Both the position numbers and the translations under genes were made by a program. DNA of 64,000 nucleotides from Gammaproteobacteria bacterium (GTDB lineage Bacteria; Pseudomonadota; Gammaproteobacteria; Pseudomonadales; Pseudohongiellaceae): positions 229,990 through 293,989 of the forward strand of contig JAQWZF010000026.1 in the NCBI GenBank assembly GCA_029253585.1, read 5' to 3'. Below the pieces are notes generated by a model, which was given only the letters and a program-made list of their open reading frames with translations, ran no database searches and was not told where the DNA came from. The first letter of the stretch is position 1, and each line of letters opens with the position of its first letter. Positions 1-8,173 of the stretch are shown in pieces.

Positions 1-185
1 TCGCCAGTGGCAAGCACTAGATCAATCTCTTCCTCGTTTTGCTTTACCAGTTCGATTACGTGATTCAAGGTCTCATTGGTATTCATCTTCAATAAGGTGC
101 CTGAGGGCTTACCGTAGAGATGAGTATCAGTGACCTGAGTAATCTTAATTGGGTTCTGTGTAATCAATGAGGTTATGACTGCCAT
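1..185 (-). CDS. cpdA: 3',5'-cyclic-AMP phosphodiesterase CpdA, N-terminal part
   Basis: Partial gene; the 3' part lies beyond base 1. The first 61 residues are visible and contain the calcineurin-type metallophosphoesterase opening, ITQVTDTHLYGKP, in which the D-x-H pair supplies metal ligands, and end in LVLATG just before the next metal-binding Asp. CpdA hydrolyses cAMP in the cytoplasm. The order nudF-yqiB-cpdA on one strand is the conserved gammaproteobacterial arrangement, which supports CpdA over other phosphoesterases. The ATG lies 18 bp after the yqiB stop, so the two are probably co-transcribed. Confidence 0.85.
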   Translation of the reverse strand, partial: MAVITSLITQNPIKITQVTDTHLYGKPSGTLLKMNTNETLNHVIELVKQNEEEIDLVLATG

Positions 186-203
186 TGACGATTATTATTA
201 ATT

Positions 204-764
204 TTAAATGATGCCCAGCAATTCGGTACTTCTGCCCACTTTAAGACTATGGGTCAACCACTCACCGAGAAACATATTCACCTGCATTTTTTCATCCGAA
301 TGGTACATCTGCGCATTCGGCTGTGGATATCTAGGCTGAAGATTATTGTGCCCCTGGTAGGAAACTACTTCAGCTGTACTCGCATCATGATAGACACGAA
401 CCAACATCGAAGGGTTCGTCATCCATTTCTTTAAAACCGGCTTCTGCCGAATTTCTAATGTTGTGGTGTACTTAAATGCCTCGACGATTTCAATTTCTAC
501 GGTTACTTTTTCACCGAAACTGGTCTCGTCGGCAATACAGAATTCAACGAGCAGACCTACCAATAATTTTTCAGGCTTACTACTATTCTTAATCTCGTCT
601 ATGATGTGTTTATCACACCCAGTATTCTCGAGCAGCGCTATCTCCGCAAACGATCTATTGCGATAGGCTTGTAAGTGTGGCACCAATTTAAGCAGCCGAA
701 TATAGTTGGCATCACATTCCGCCATCTGCTTGATTAGATTTACCCTGTAGCTACTCTTTGCCAT
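204..764 (-). CDS. yqiB: DUF1249 family protein YqiB
   Basis: 186-residue cytoplasmic protein of the DUF1249 family, whose biochemical role is not established. Family hallmarks are visible: an N-terminal CDANYIRLLKLVP segment, a central LVRVYHDASTAEV strand, and a C-terminal block with RYPQPNAQMYHSDEK followed by FLGEWL. No signal peptide or membrane segment is seen. It sits between nudF and cpdA, the order found in many gammaproteobacteria, with a 250-bp gap to nudF and 18 bp to cpdA. Function is unassigned; identification rests on motif and context together. Confidence 0.85.
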   Translation of the reverse strand: MAKSSYRVNLIKQMAECDANYIRLLKLVPHLQAYRNRSFAEIALLENTGCDKHIIDEIKNSSKPEKLLVGLLVEFCIADETSFGEKVTVEIEIVEAFKYTTTLEIRQKPVLKKWMTNPSMLVRVYHDASTAEVVSYQGHNNLQPRYPQPNAQMYHSDEKMQVNMFLGEWLTHSLKVGRSTELLGII

Positions 765-1014
765 TTCATCTCAGAGCCTAAATCAGATCTGCCATGGGCA
801 AATCTCCGCTCTTTCTATTTAAATGATTGAATTTCGATAAAGCTTAAACTATTTTCTTTCAGCGCCTCTTCGACTTGACCTAAGGTTGTTCAATTGTAAC
901 GTTTTAGGACCTTTTTGCGAGCCAATTGACCCCGCAATGACCCAGAAGTGCTCAACAAATGCCTAAATAGCGGTTGCCGAAGCCCTAACTGCCTGAATTA
1001 TAGGATGTTAGGCG
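765..1014. other. intergenic gap between nudF and yqiB
   Basis: A 250-bp gap with no supported gene. An AT-rich stretch near 820-860 could hold a promoter for yqiB-cpdA, but I see no clear -35/-10 pair. Confidence 0.3.
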
Positions 1015-1635
1015 CTAAATCCAGCGATCCAGCAGCTCCTGACGGTGCAGCCGTAGCCACTGTAGCGCGATGATGGTCATTGCATTGTCAATCTGGCCAC
1101 GCTCCAGCATCGCGATAGCATCGTCGTAGCTTAGCAGCTGGACCTCGATATCTTCATGCTCATCCATCAGGCCAAAGACACCACCGGCATTACTGCTGTC
1201 GATACGCCCGCAGAAAAGAGTGATTTTTTCGTTGCTGCCGCCCGGGCTATTGTAATATTCGCAAATACTTATGAGTTCGGTGGGAACACAGTTCGATTCC
1301 TCTTTGGATTCGCGCAGGGCGACCTGCTCCGGCGGCTCACCGTGATCGACCATGCCTGCTACGATTTCCAGTGGCCATGAGCTGCCCTGCTCGCCGAGCA
1401 TGCCGATGCGGAATTGTCGTACGAATAGAATTCTGTCTAAGATCGGATCAAATAGCAGCACACCGACGGCGGGGTCTTTTAGCTGTAACTCTCGCTTGAA
1501 GAATTCGCTCCATTCGCCTGAAAAGAGGCGGTGGCGCAGCTGAATGTGTTCGATGCTCAAAAAGCCATCATGAGCGAGATGCCTGGAGATTATCTCCACG
1601 TCATCGTCCCCGAAAGTTTTTCGCTTTTCGCTCAT
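1015..1635 (-). CDS. nudF: ADP-ribose pyrophosphatase (Nudix hydrolase)
   Basis: 206 residues, normal for NudF, which hydrolyses ADP-ribose to AMP and ribose 5-phosphate in the cytoplasm. The Nudix box runs from residue 94 to 116: G94, E100, R108-E109 and E112-E113 are in register. The last Gly of the consensus is Asn here (N115), a mild deviation that leaves the metal-binding Glu residues intact. The N-terminal beta domain before the Nudix fold is the ADP-ribose pyrophosphatase type. It is the first gene of the nudF-yqiB-cpdA order and probably has its own promoter. Confidence 0.88.
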   Translation of the reverse strand: MSEKRKTFGDDDVEIISRHLAHDGFLSIEHIQLRHRLFSGEWSEFFKRELQLKDPAVGVLLFDPILDRILFVRQFRIGMLGEQGSSWPLEIVAGMVDHGEPPEQVALRESKEESNCVPTELISICEYYNSPGGSNEKITLFCGRIDSSNAGGVFGLMDEHEDIEVQLLSYDDAIAMLERGQIDNAMTIIALQWLRLHRQELLDRWI

Positions 1636-1735
1636 TGGCAGGGCAGCCTTGTCTTCACTAAACTAACATTGAAAACGCAGCTGCATTTTGGGTGACTTCT
1701 AATTTTGCTTGATTGTAGATAAGCTGCGTTGCTGG

Positions 1736-2017
1736 CTAGTCTTCGCGGCTCGTGACTTCCAGCAGATGGTAGCCAAACTGAGTTTTCACTGGCCCCTGCA
1801 GTGTGTTTACACCGGCACTGAATACAACCTCATCAAATTCTTTCACCATCATGCCAGGACCAAATTGACCGAGATCACCACCTTGTGCCTTCGAAGGGCA
1901 AGTGGAATGCTCTTTCGCAATATCTGCGAAATCTTCACCCGCATTTATTCTCTCTTTCAATGCGTTACATTCGTCTTCAGTCTGAACAAGGATGTGGCGT
2001 GCACTAGCTGTAGTCAT
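1736..2017 (-). CDS. ppiC: parvulin-type peptidyl-prolyl cis-trans isomerase (PpiC-like)
   Basis: Small single-domain rotamase of 93 residues. The start is set at the Met of MTTASARHILV because an AGAGGAG ribosome-binding site lies 8 bp upstream; a longer frame adds 18 unconvincing residues. Parvulin motifs are clear: ARHILV at the N-terminus, a GGDLGQFGPGMM segment in the middle, and GPVKTQFGYHLLEV at the end. No signal peptide, so it is cytoplasmic, like E. coli PpiC. It lies downstream of nothing on its strand and is divergent from the DUF2889 gene. Confidence 0.9.
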   Translation of the reverse strand: MTTASARHILVQTEDECNALKERINAGEDFADIAKEHSTCPSKAQGGDLGQFGPGMMVKEFDEVVFSAGVNTLQGPVKTQFGYHLLEVTSRED

Positions 2018-2173
2018 TGGGTATCTCCTCTTAATCTGACGCATTATGCCCCATATGGCAGGACAGAGCACACAAAAAATCCCTCATACGGTATACTCCG
2101 TTTTCGAGTCATCACTCTCATTAAAAGATTGTACAGCGGCGATCAGAGCCCGCTAGAGAAATAAGGTACCGTT

Positions 2174-2737
2174 ATGCCATTGCCAGAATCTACTCCCCGT
2201 AGGCATGTCCACACACGCGCCATCGACTATCGAGGTTATGAGCGTGAAGACGGGCTATGGGACATCGAAGCACATATGACAGACAAGAAGACCTATCAGT
2301 TCAGCAATAACTGGAGAGGAGAAGTTCCCATAGGCGAGCCGCTGCACGAGATGCTGCTGCGGGTGACCATCGATGATAATTTTGTAATTCAAGAGGTGGT
2401 AGCGGTGACTGAGCACAGCCCGTTCGAGATGTGCCCAAGCATTACGTCTGCCTATAAGTCTGTGATTGGCATACAGATGGGCGCAGGCTGGCGCAAGGCG
2501 ATTCGAATGAAGGTAGGCGGAGTACACGGCTGCACCCATCTAACCGAGCTACTGTTTCCCATGGCTACTGTGGCGATGCAAACTATCTGGCCACTGCTAA
2601 GACACAGAAAGGATAAGGCAGATTCCGATGTTAGCAGCAGTGACAAGCGGCCAGTGGTATTAAATACCTGCCATGCCTGGTCAACCGATTCGCCGATAGT
2701 TAAGGAAAATTCTCCAAAGTATTACACTGGCGACTAG
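2174..2737 (+). CDS. DUF2889 domain-containing protein
   Basis: 187 residues matching the DUF2889 family: RRHVHTRAIDYRGYEREDGLWDIEA at the start (positions 9-33), a central GEPLHEMLLRVTIDD, and a conserved MGAGWRKAIRMKVGGVHGCTHL core with Cys and His. Function is unknown; the family is common in Proteobacteria, often near degradation genes. No signal peptide or membrane segment. The start follows a weak AAGG site. It is convergent with the pdsS histidine kinase, 15 bp away. Confidence 0.82.
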   Translation: MPLPESTPRRHVHTRAIDYRGYEREDGLWDIEAHMTDKKTYQFSNNWRGEVPIGEPLHEMLLRVTIDDNFVIQEVVAVTEHSPFEMCPSITSAYKSVIGIQMGAGWRKAIRMKVGGVHGCTHLTELLFPMATVAMQTIWPLLRHRKDKADSDVSSSDKRPVVLNTCHAWSTDSPIVKENSPKYYTGD

Positions 2738-2752
2738 AGCCGAATCGCATTG

Positions 2753-4936
2753 CTATCGATAGAACAGCGGAACTACCACTGTAATAACCACTCCCTCTCT
2801 ATCCTGTCGATTCTCCGCCCCTATCTTGCCGCCATGAAATTCTGTGATCAGCCGCGCAATATGCAGGCCCATACCTAGATGCGGCTGATCTTGCTTCACC
2901 TGCGGTCGGACTGAAATCATAGACTCGAAAAGTCTGTCTTTCATTTCTTCTGGCAGATAGGGCCCGGCATTCGACACTTTGATGATGGCATGATCGCGCA
3001 GCGAGCGACAGAAAACTGTCACCGGCTGCTTTGGGTAAGAGAATTCGACCGCGTTCGCAATCAATTTGTCTAACAATTGTGCTATGTATTCGGGTACGCC
3101 ATTTATGTAGATAGGCTGCTGACTAATATCAAGATCGAATATGGATTCTGGATAGACAAGCTTGTATCCCTCTACACAGCCAGGTAGCACCTTGCTTAGA
3201 TCGATCTTCTCTTTTTCTGAGGTCTGCAGCATCTGTTCTAACCGCGTAGCCTCACTCATATTAGTAAGAATGAGATTCAGGCGCTTAATACCTTCTTCTG
3301 CGCGCTCGATATAGACGGCAGACTCATGATTCGATGCAGTTAGCCCAAGGTTCTCGAGAGATGAACGTACAACCGTCACCGGCGTACGCAGCTCATGGGA
3401 CAGACGGGAAGACATGTTCTCAAGATAGTTCGTATACTGCGTCAGCCGTTCGACGATGTTGGAAAAGCTACGCGACAGATCACCAATCTCATCCGAATTG
3501 CGTGTGGCAACGATCGTATTTCGAATACGCCCCGTATCGTCAATTATGTCCTCCGCCTGATTGCGTAACCCACGTATGCGTGAAGAGATTCTCGAAGCCG
3601 AGAAGAATAAGCCCAGCGTTACAACTAGCATCACACCCAGCATGGTATTGAACAGAGCCTCCATCGCCTGATTTCTGAATGTTCTTAAGCCATTCATATT
3701 CTGATCGACCACAACCGCACCCATGATATCGCCGTTGGCGAGAATCGGATGTGCCGCCTCTAGTAACCGTGTCTCGGAATCGGCGAGAGTTCGAAACTGG
3801 GTTGCTGCCTCTCCCTCCAACGCCGAGTTAATATGGGCACCCTCGCGGCTCACATCAGAGTAGAGATCATCGATGAAGTCATTGCTGGGCTTCGTTAGAA
3901 ACTGATAATACAAGGGGTTCAGTATCTTATTCTGTACATACACCCAGTATTTGTTGCTAGGTGTCTCATCGGGATCTGCAGTCAACAACACGCCCGTTGC
4001 TGACTGAATATCTCCAACCGAGAGCAGTACCCGACCGCTTCTATCGACAACCTGGATACGTGAATTATTGTGGCCCATACCGGCTACAATTCTATCGATC
4101 TCTGGTGTTGGTAATCGCAGAGAACCAAGACGCTCGGCATCGGCGACTCTATAGGTTGACACGACCGTGTTCACATAGCGCTTCTGCGCATCATCGACAT
4201 CGAAGATCGCAAAGCCTAGCCTGTCACCCAACATGTCCATTGGAATCTGCAGCTCGATCTCATAGCCTTCGTTGGACTCATACCACTGGCCGCTGATTCT
4301 ATCTTCGTGGATGGGATTGCTATACCCATCTTGCACCTGAAATGGATAGAGATATTCCGGCTCATGAGGAGCAACGACGTAACGATTAATAGCATTTCCT
4401 TCTTTCGACAACATTGTGATTTCCAGGAAATCACTGCGGTGTACGCTGAGCGCATCACGACTTCTGTAGACAATCTCGTCGTCTACCACTTTGAAATAGG
4501 CATACAGCGATCCATTATGCTCGCCTACCATATTTCGAAAGCTAAGCGTCTCATTCGCCCGATAGTATCGCGATGGATTTAGCTCTGTTCGCGTTTGATC
4601 TTTTTCGCCGAACATAACTTCGTACTGCTGATATTCACCCCAATCGACCAGGGAATCGTCATCCAGAGAGAGCGCAGAAAAGATTGGGTAGACGTACAGG
4701 TCTTCGCTACGTCTGGCAGGTGTATAGCTGCCTTCGTTGAAGAGCTCTGGCCTTTCATTCAGGGCTGTCGCCAATGCCTGTGCGGTACCAAGAACGGTTT
4801 GTTCTTGCCCGCGTCGCAGCACTTGCTCCATTTCCAGAATATACTGATACCCTAGCCACGGAATTATCAACAGAAAACTGGAGAGGAATACCAACTTGAA
4901 TCGAATCCCAAAAGGATTCCTGAATGAAAGGCTCAT
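2753..4936 (-). CDS. pdsS: sensor histidine kinase of the proteobacterial dedicated sortase system (PdsS)
   Basis: 727-residue inner-membrane sensor kinase. Membrane segment 1 is at about 13-33, a large extracytoplasmic domain of about 390 residues follows, membrane segment 2 is at 431-449, then a HAMP linker. The HisKA box SRLSHELRTPVTVV carries phospho-acceptor H514. The ATPase domain has N628 in the N box, VSNAGP at 654-659 and a GMG box at 688-690. Length, the large sensor domain and the adjacent response regulator and OmpA-like gene match the family described with marine proteobacterial sortases. It starts 6 bp after the pdsR stop, so both are one operon. No sortase gene is seen in the window. 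Confidence 0.75.
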   Translation of the reverse strand: MSLSFRNPFGIRFKLVFLSSFLLIIPWLGYQYILEMEQVLRRGQEQTVLGTAQALATALNERPELFNEGSYTPARRSEDLYVYPIFSALSLDDDSLVDWGEYQQYEVMFGEKDQTRTELNPSRYYRANETLSFRNMVGEHNGSLYAYFKVVDDEIVYRSRDALSVHRSDFLEITMLSKEGNAINRYVVAPHEPEYLYPFQVQDGYSNPIHEDRISGQWYESNEGYEIELQIPMDMLGDRLGFAIFDVDDAQKRYVNTVVSTYRVADAERLGSLRLPTPEIDRIVAGMGHNNSRIQVVDRSGRVLLSVGDIQSATGVLLTADPDETPSNKYWVYVQNKILNPLYYQFLTKPSNDFIDDLYSDVSREGAHINSALEGEAATQFRTLADSETRLLEAAHPILANGDIMGAVVVDQNMNGLRTFRNQAMEALFNTMLGVMLVVTLGLFFSASRISSRIRGLRNQAEDIIDDTGRIRNTIVATRNSDEIGDLSRSFSNIVERLTQYTNYLENMSSRLSHELRTPVTVVRSSLENLGLTASNHESAVYIERAEEGIKRLNLILTNMSEATRLEQMLQTSEKEKIDLSKVLPGCVEGYKLVYPESIFDLDISQQPIYINGVPEYIAQLLDKLIANAVEFSYPKQPVTVFCRSLRDHAIIKVSNAGPYLPEEMKDRLFESMISVRPQVKQDQPHLGMGLHIARLITEFHGGKIGAENRQDREGVVITVVVPLFYR

Positions 4937-4942
4937 AGAAAT

Positions 4943-5650
4943 TTAATTGGCGGTTTCGGGTGCAATGTTCCAGCGATAGCCCATTCCATAGACAGTCTCT
5001 ATGCATTCAAATTCTTCATCTATCTGAATAAATTTTTTGCGAATCCTTTTGACGTGTGACGTTATCGTGCTGCCGTCGACAAAGATTTTCGATTCCTGCA
5101 TAAGCACCTGGCGACTCTTAACATGACCGGGGAATTTTGCCAGAGCGTGAACCATCCAGAATTCCGTTACTGTCAATGCCACTGGCTGGCCGTCCCACTG
5201 GATAGTAAGACGCCCGATATCGAGAGTAAGCTTGCCTCGATGCAATAGGCTTTCCGGTGACGGTGGTTGATCGATTACGTCTAGTCGGCGAAATAGTGCA
5301 GCTATGCGCGCGGTGAGGTGGGGCAGACTAATATCTTTAGTTAGATAATCGTCCGCGCCCATACGCAGGCCACTTACTGTATCAAAATCATTATCCCGTG
5401 CCGTCAGAAAAATAATCGGCAGCGTATCTGAAAGTGAGCGCAATGCCTGACAAAGTGTAAATCCGCCATCTATCTCATTCTCCAGGCCAATATCGATTAT
5501 TGCCAGATTCGGAAGACGGATATCGAATGCCGCCATCGCGCCCTTTCGGTTGGCAAAGGTTTGCACTTCGTAGCCCTGCTTACGCAACACATCAGCATAA
5601 TTCTCGCGAATTGCAACTTCGTCCTCGACTATGGCTATGCGTCTACTCAT
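4943..5650 (-). CDS. pdsR: response regulator of the proteobacterial dedicated sortase system (PdsR)
   Basis: 235-residue OmpR/PhoB-type DNA-binding response regulator. The receiver domain (1-122) has acidic residues E9, D10 and E11, phospho-acceptor D53 in AIIDIGL, T83 and K105 in DDYLTKDISLPHL. The C-terminal winged helix (about 135-230) includes LTVTEFWMVHALAKFPGHVKS and GMGYRW. The DYLTKDISLPHL segment is characteristic of the sortase-associated family. It precedes pdsS by 6 bp and is expected to be phosphorylated by it. Target genes are unknown; the divergently placed pdsO is a plausible one. Confidence 0.78.
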   Translation of the reverse strand: MSRRIAIVEDEVAIRENYADVLRKQGYEVQTFANRKGAMAAFDIRLPNLAIIDIGLENEIDGGFTLCQALRSLSDTLPIIFLTARDNDFDTVSGLRMGADDYLTKDISLPHLTARIAALFRRLDVIDQPPSPESLLHRGKLTLDIGRLTIQWDGQPVALTVTEFWMVHALAKFPGHVKSRQVLMQESKIFVDGSTITSHVKRIRKKFIQIDEEFECIETVYGMGYRWNIAPETAN

Positions 5651-5989
5651 CAGTTTCTCTATCTCTCAATTATCAGGTCCGCTCTCTTGACTAGCGTACT
5701 AGCTCTCACAAGCACTGTAAGTCGTTGTTGGCAGACGATTTGGGGCGACTATACCGGAATTACCGCAGTAAACGCAGCAACAAATCTCACCGCGCAGCGA
5801 TTGCCATGATTCTGCCATATTTAATCACCACATGGCCTTTTTCTGCGCCTCTCAGGGCAATAAGTCTTCTGTTTAATAGCCTCACTGACGCGAAGTTGGC
5901 TAAGGCCTCTAGACGTTCCAAAACCATGAACACAGAACATTAGACGTCAAAAACCCATTATTTGTTCCATCTAAGACAGGATTATTGAA
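5651..5989. other. divergent promoter region between pdsR and pdsO
   Basis: A 339-bp region without a supported gene separates the divergent pdsRS and pdsO units, so promoters for both must lie here. I see no convincing repeat pair that could be read as the PdsR binding site. Confidence 0.4.
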
Positions 5990-6763
5990 ATGATTAAGCA
6001 ATTCTCTATCGCCCTCGTATTTAGCATCGCTTCTGCCACGGCAGTCGCAGACTCGCAGCGTGCTCCCTATCAAAACCCGCCATCTCGCCAAGAAACTACC
6101 GGATTTTTCAGTGGCGCAGTTCTCGGCGGACTCGCTGGCGGCCCCCCTGGCGCAATCATAGGCGCCGCCTTTGGTGCATTATTTGGCGATGGATGGCGCG
6201 CGAAATCCGAGGTCGGCGAATTACAGGCCAAGCTCTATGAGAACCAGCTACGTTTAGCTGCGCTGCAGGAAGAGACCGATTTGATGCAAGCGCAGCATCA
6301 ATTAGCACAACAGCGTCTCGAAGCGCTTTCAACAAATCGCGCCCGAGTTTATCCTGCCAATGTGGCGGTGCCGGCATCCGCCTGCTGCGACAACACAGTG
6401 CTTTCACTGAATTTCCGCAGCGGTTCCAGCGCAATCGAGACGCACTATGAAGAACAGCTAACAAGCCTAATCAAGATTGCTGAACAGATGCCAACAGCCA
6501 GCGTAGAAATTACCGGCTATGCAGATCGCAATGGCGATCCGGATCTGAATCTTAGATTGTCGCGCGAGCGTTCGAAGTCTGTAGAACAATTTCTAAACAG
6601 CAGGGGAATTCAGGGCTCTTCTATAGAAACGATTGCCTACGGTGAAACCCAACCTTTGCATTCCACGCAAAATTTCGAATCTGATTTTTTTGATAGACGT
6701 GTCATCGTTCGACTTCGCGACAATAGTGCATCGATGCTTACCCAAACCCCGGACGGTGATTAA
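5990..6763 (+). CDS. pdsO: sortase-associated OmpA-like protein (PdsO)
   Basis: 257 residues. A signal peptide ends near AVA-DS at residue 21. A glycine-zipper segment (about 38-67, GGLAGGPPGAIIGAAFGALFG) could insert in or pack against the outer membrane. A coiled-coil stretch follows (73-115), then an OmpA-type peptidoglycan-binding domain (130-245) with the DLNLRLSRERSKSV signature and a conserved Asp in GYADRNGD. Glycine zipper plus coiled coil plus OmpA matches the OmpA family protein of proteobacterial sortase systems. It is divergent from pdsRS; the next gene is a GST rather than a sortase. Confidence 0.75.
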   Translation: MIKQFSIALVFSIASATAVADSQRAPYQNPPSRQETTGFFSGAVLGGLAGGPPGAIIGAAFGALFGDGWRAKSEVGELQAKLYENQLRLAALQEETDLMQAQHQLAQQRLEALSTNRARVYPANVAVPASACCDNTVLSLNFRSGSSAIETHYEEQLTSLIKIAEQMPTASVEITGYADRNGDPDLNLRLSRERSKSVEQFLNSRGIQGSSIETIAYGETQPLHSTQNFESDFFDRRVIVRLRDNSASMLTQTPDGD

Positions 6764-6822
6764 ATAGCTCATCTATTCATGCTTGCTGTGTATCAACACA
6801 GTCGTTATCTGGAGTTAGATAA

Positions 6823-7482
6823 ATGAAAGACCTTCGACTTGTAATTGGAAACAAAAACTATTCTTCTTGGTCCATGTGCCCCTGGCTCTTGCTTAAGATG
6901 TTCGATGTGGATTTCGAAGAAATTCAGATCGCTCTATACCAAGACAACACGGCCGAGAAACTTGGGCCCTATTCTCCCTCGCTTAAGGTTCCAGTATTGT
7001 TACATCGCGAGATAACAGTATGGGATTCTCTTTCCATCTGTGAGTATATTTCGGAACAATTTCTGAATGGTTCTGCCTGGCCGGCTATTCCAAAGCGACG
7101 TGCCAGTGCCAGATCAGCCAGTGCGGAAATTCACGCCGAGTTCCCCCATCTCAAAGAAGAGTGGCCGCTCAATTGCAAGGCCTCGTACAAGCTTAAGCCG
7201 TCGCCGGAGCTTCTCAATGAAATAGCCAGAATCGATGCGATCTGGAGTTGCTGCAGGCGCAAGTTTGGCGAGAACGGCAATTATCTCTATGGCCGCTTTT
7301 CGATTGCGGACTGTATGTACGCTCCGGTGGCGGCATGTTTCGATATTTATGGGGCAGAGCTAAGTGAAGAAGCTCACAGCTATACGCAGACTCTACTCGA
7401 CAATCCCTTCGTGCAGAAATGGCTAACTCTGGGTCGCACAGAGCAGGAGCCAATGCACATCGCCTATGCCAGCAACGCCTAG
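6823..7482 (+). CDS. glutathione S-transferase family protein
   Basis: 219 residues. The N-terminal thioredoxin-like domain begins LRLVIGNKNYSSWSMCPWLLL, a motif typical of one bacterial GST group, where a Ser near residue 14-15 is the likely glutathione-activating residue. The cis-Pro loop is LKVPVLL followed by DSLSICEYI, which binds the glutathione gamma-glutamyl part. The C-terminal helical domain runs from about 90. It is cytoplasmic and its substrate cannot be told from sequence. A GGAG ribosome-binding site lies 10 bp upstream. It follows pdsO by 59 bp but no functional link is evident. Confidence 0.85.
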   Translation: MKDLRLVIGNKNYSSWSMCPWLLLKMFDVDFEEIQIALYQDNTAEKLGPYSPSLKVPVLLHREITVWDSLSICEYISEQFLNGSAWPAIPKRRASARSASAEIHAEFPHLKEEWPLNCKASYKLKPSPELLNEIARIDAIWSCCRRKFGENGNYLYGRFSIADCMYAPVAACFDIYGAELSEEAHSYTQTLLDNPFVQKWLTLGRTEQEPMHIAYASNA

Positions 7483-7499
7483 TCGGCGTTACCCTGGCG

Positions 7500-7533
7500 G
7501 CTAAACAAGGTCTTCTCGAAGGCTCTGTTTAGC
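7500..7533 (+). terminator. weak stem-loop after the GST gene
   Basis: GCTAAACA pairs with TGTTTAGC across an 18-nt loop just downstream of the GST stop. There is no T-run, so intrinsic termination is doubtful. Confidence 0.3.
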
Positions 7534-7613
7534 TGGCCTGTAGCAAATTACCTAAGGCGCCTCTAATACTGCAGCCACTGCTGTCGATAAATAAAATTAG
7601 GTATAGTTATTAT

Positions 7614-8165
7614 TTGGAAACCTTCTTGTCCGCAATTGATGTCATTCAATTCTGGTTCGATGAAATAGAACCCAAGCAGCGATTTATCAAAGATCTGAAT
7701 TTTGATGAATTACTTCGATCGAAGTTTGGGGAGACTCATCAGCGCGCGCGGCAGGGCCTGCTCTATGCATGGCGAGAACATCCTCTTGATGCACTTGCGG
7801 AGATTATAGTTCTGGATCAATTCTCCAGAAATATGTATCGCGATACTGCCCAGGCATTCGAGACTGACACGCTGGCGCTGGTTTTAGCTCAGGAGGCTAT
7901 AAGGCGTAAGTTTGACAAGGAACTGGACAATAGCAAACGTGCATTCCTGTATATGCCCTTCATGCACAGCGAATCCAATGAGATTCATGACATCGCCTTA
8001 TTCTTGTTTGATCAACCGGGTCTTGAAGATAATTACAACTTTGAGGTTAGACACAAGGACATAATCGACCGCTTCGGTCGTTATCCACATCGCAATGAAA
8101 TACTGGGGAGAGAGTCGACTAAGGAAGAGCTGGAATTCCTTTCCCAGCCCGGCTCCTCATTCTGA
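7614..8165 (+). CDS. DUF924 family protein
   Basis: 183 residues, the usual length of DUF924, a helical cytoplasmic family with TPR-like fold and no assigned function. Family blocks are clear: VIQFWFDEIEPKQRF at the N-terminus, LAEIIVLDQFSRNMYRD in the middle, RAFLYMPFMHSES, and the C-terminal RFGRYPHRNEILGRES. The frame starts with TTG at 7614 and lacks a strong ribosome-binding site. Its stop is 8 bp from that of the convergent DAHP synthase gene. Confidence 0.88.
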   Translation: METFLSAIDVIQFWFDEIEPKQRFIKDLNFDELLRSKFGETHQRARQGLLYAWREHPLDALAEIIVLDQFSRNMYRDTAQAFETDTLALVLAQEAIRRKFDKELDNSKRAFLYMPFMHSESNEIHDIALFLFDQPGLEDNYNFEVRHKDIIDRFGRYPHRNEILGRESTKEELEFLSQPGSSF

Positions 8166-8173
8166 TTCAGTAA

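Noticed and set aside
1709..2164. Plus-strand open frame of 151 codons over the parvulin gene
   Set aside because: It lies antisense to a clear PpiC-like gene with its own ribosome-binding site.
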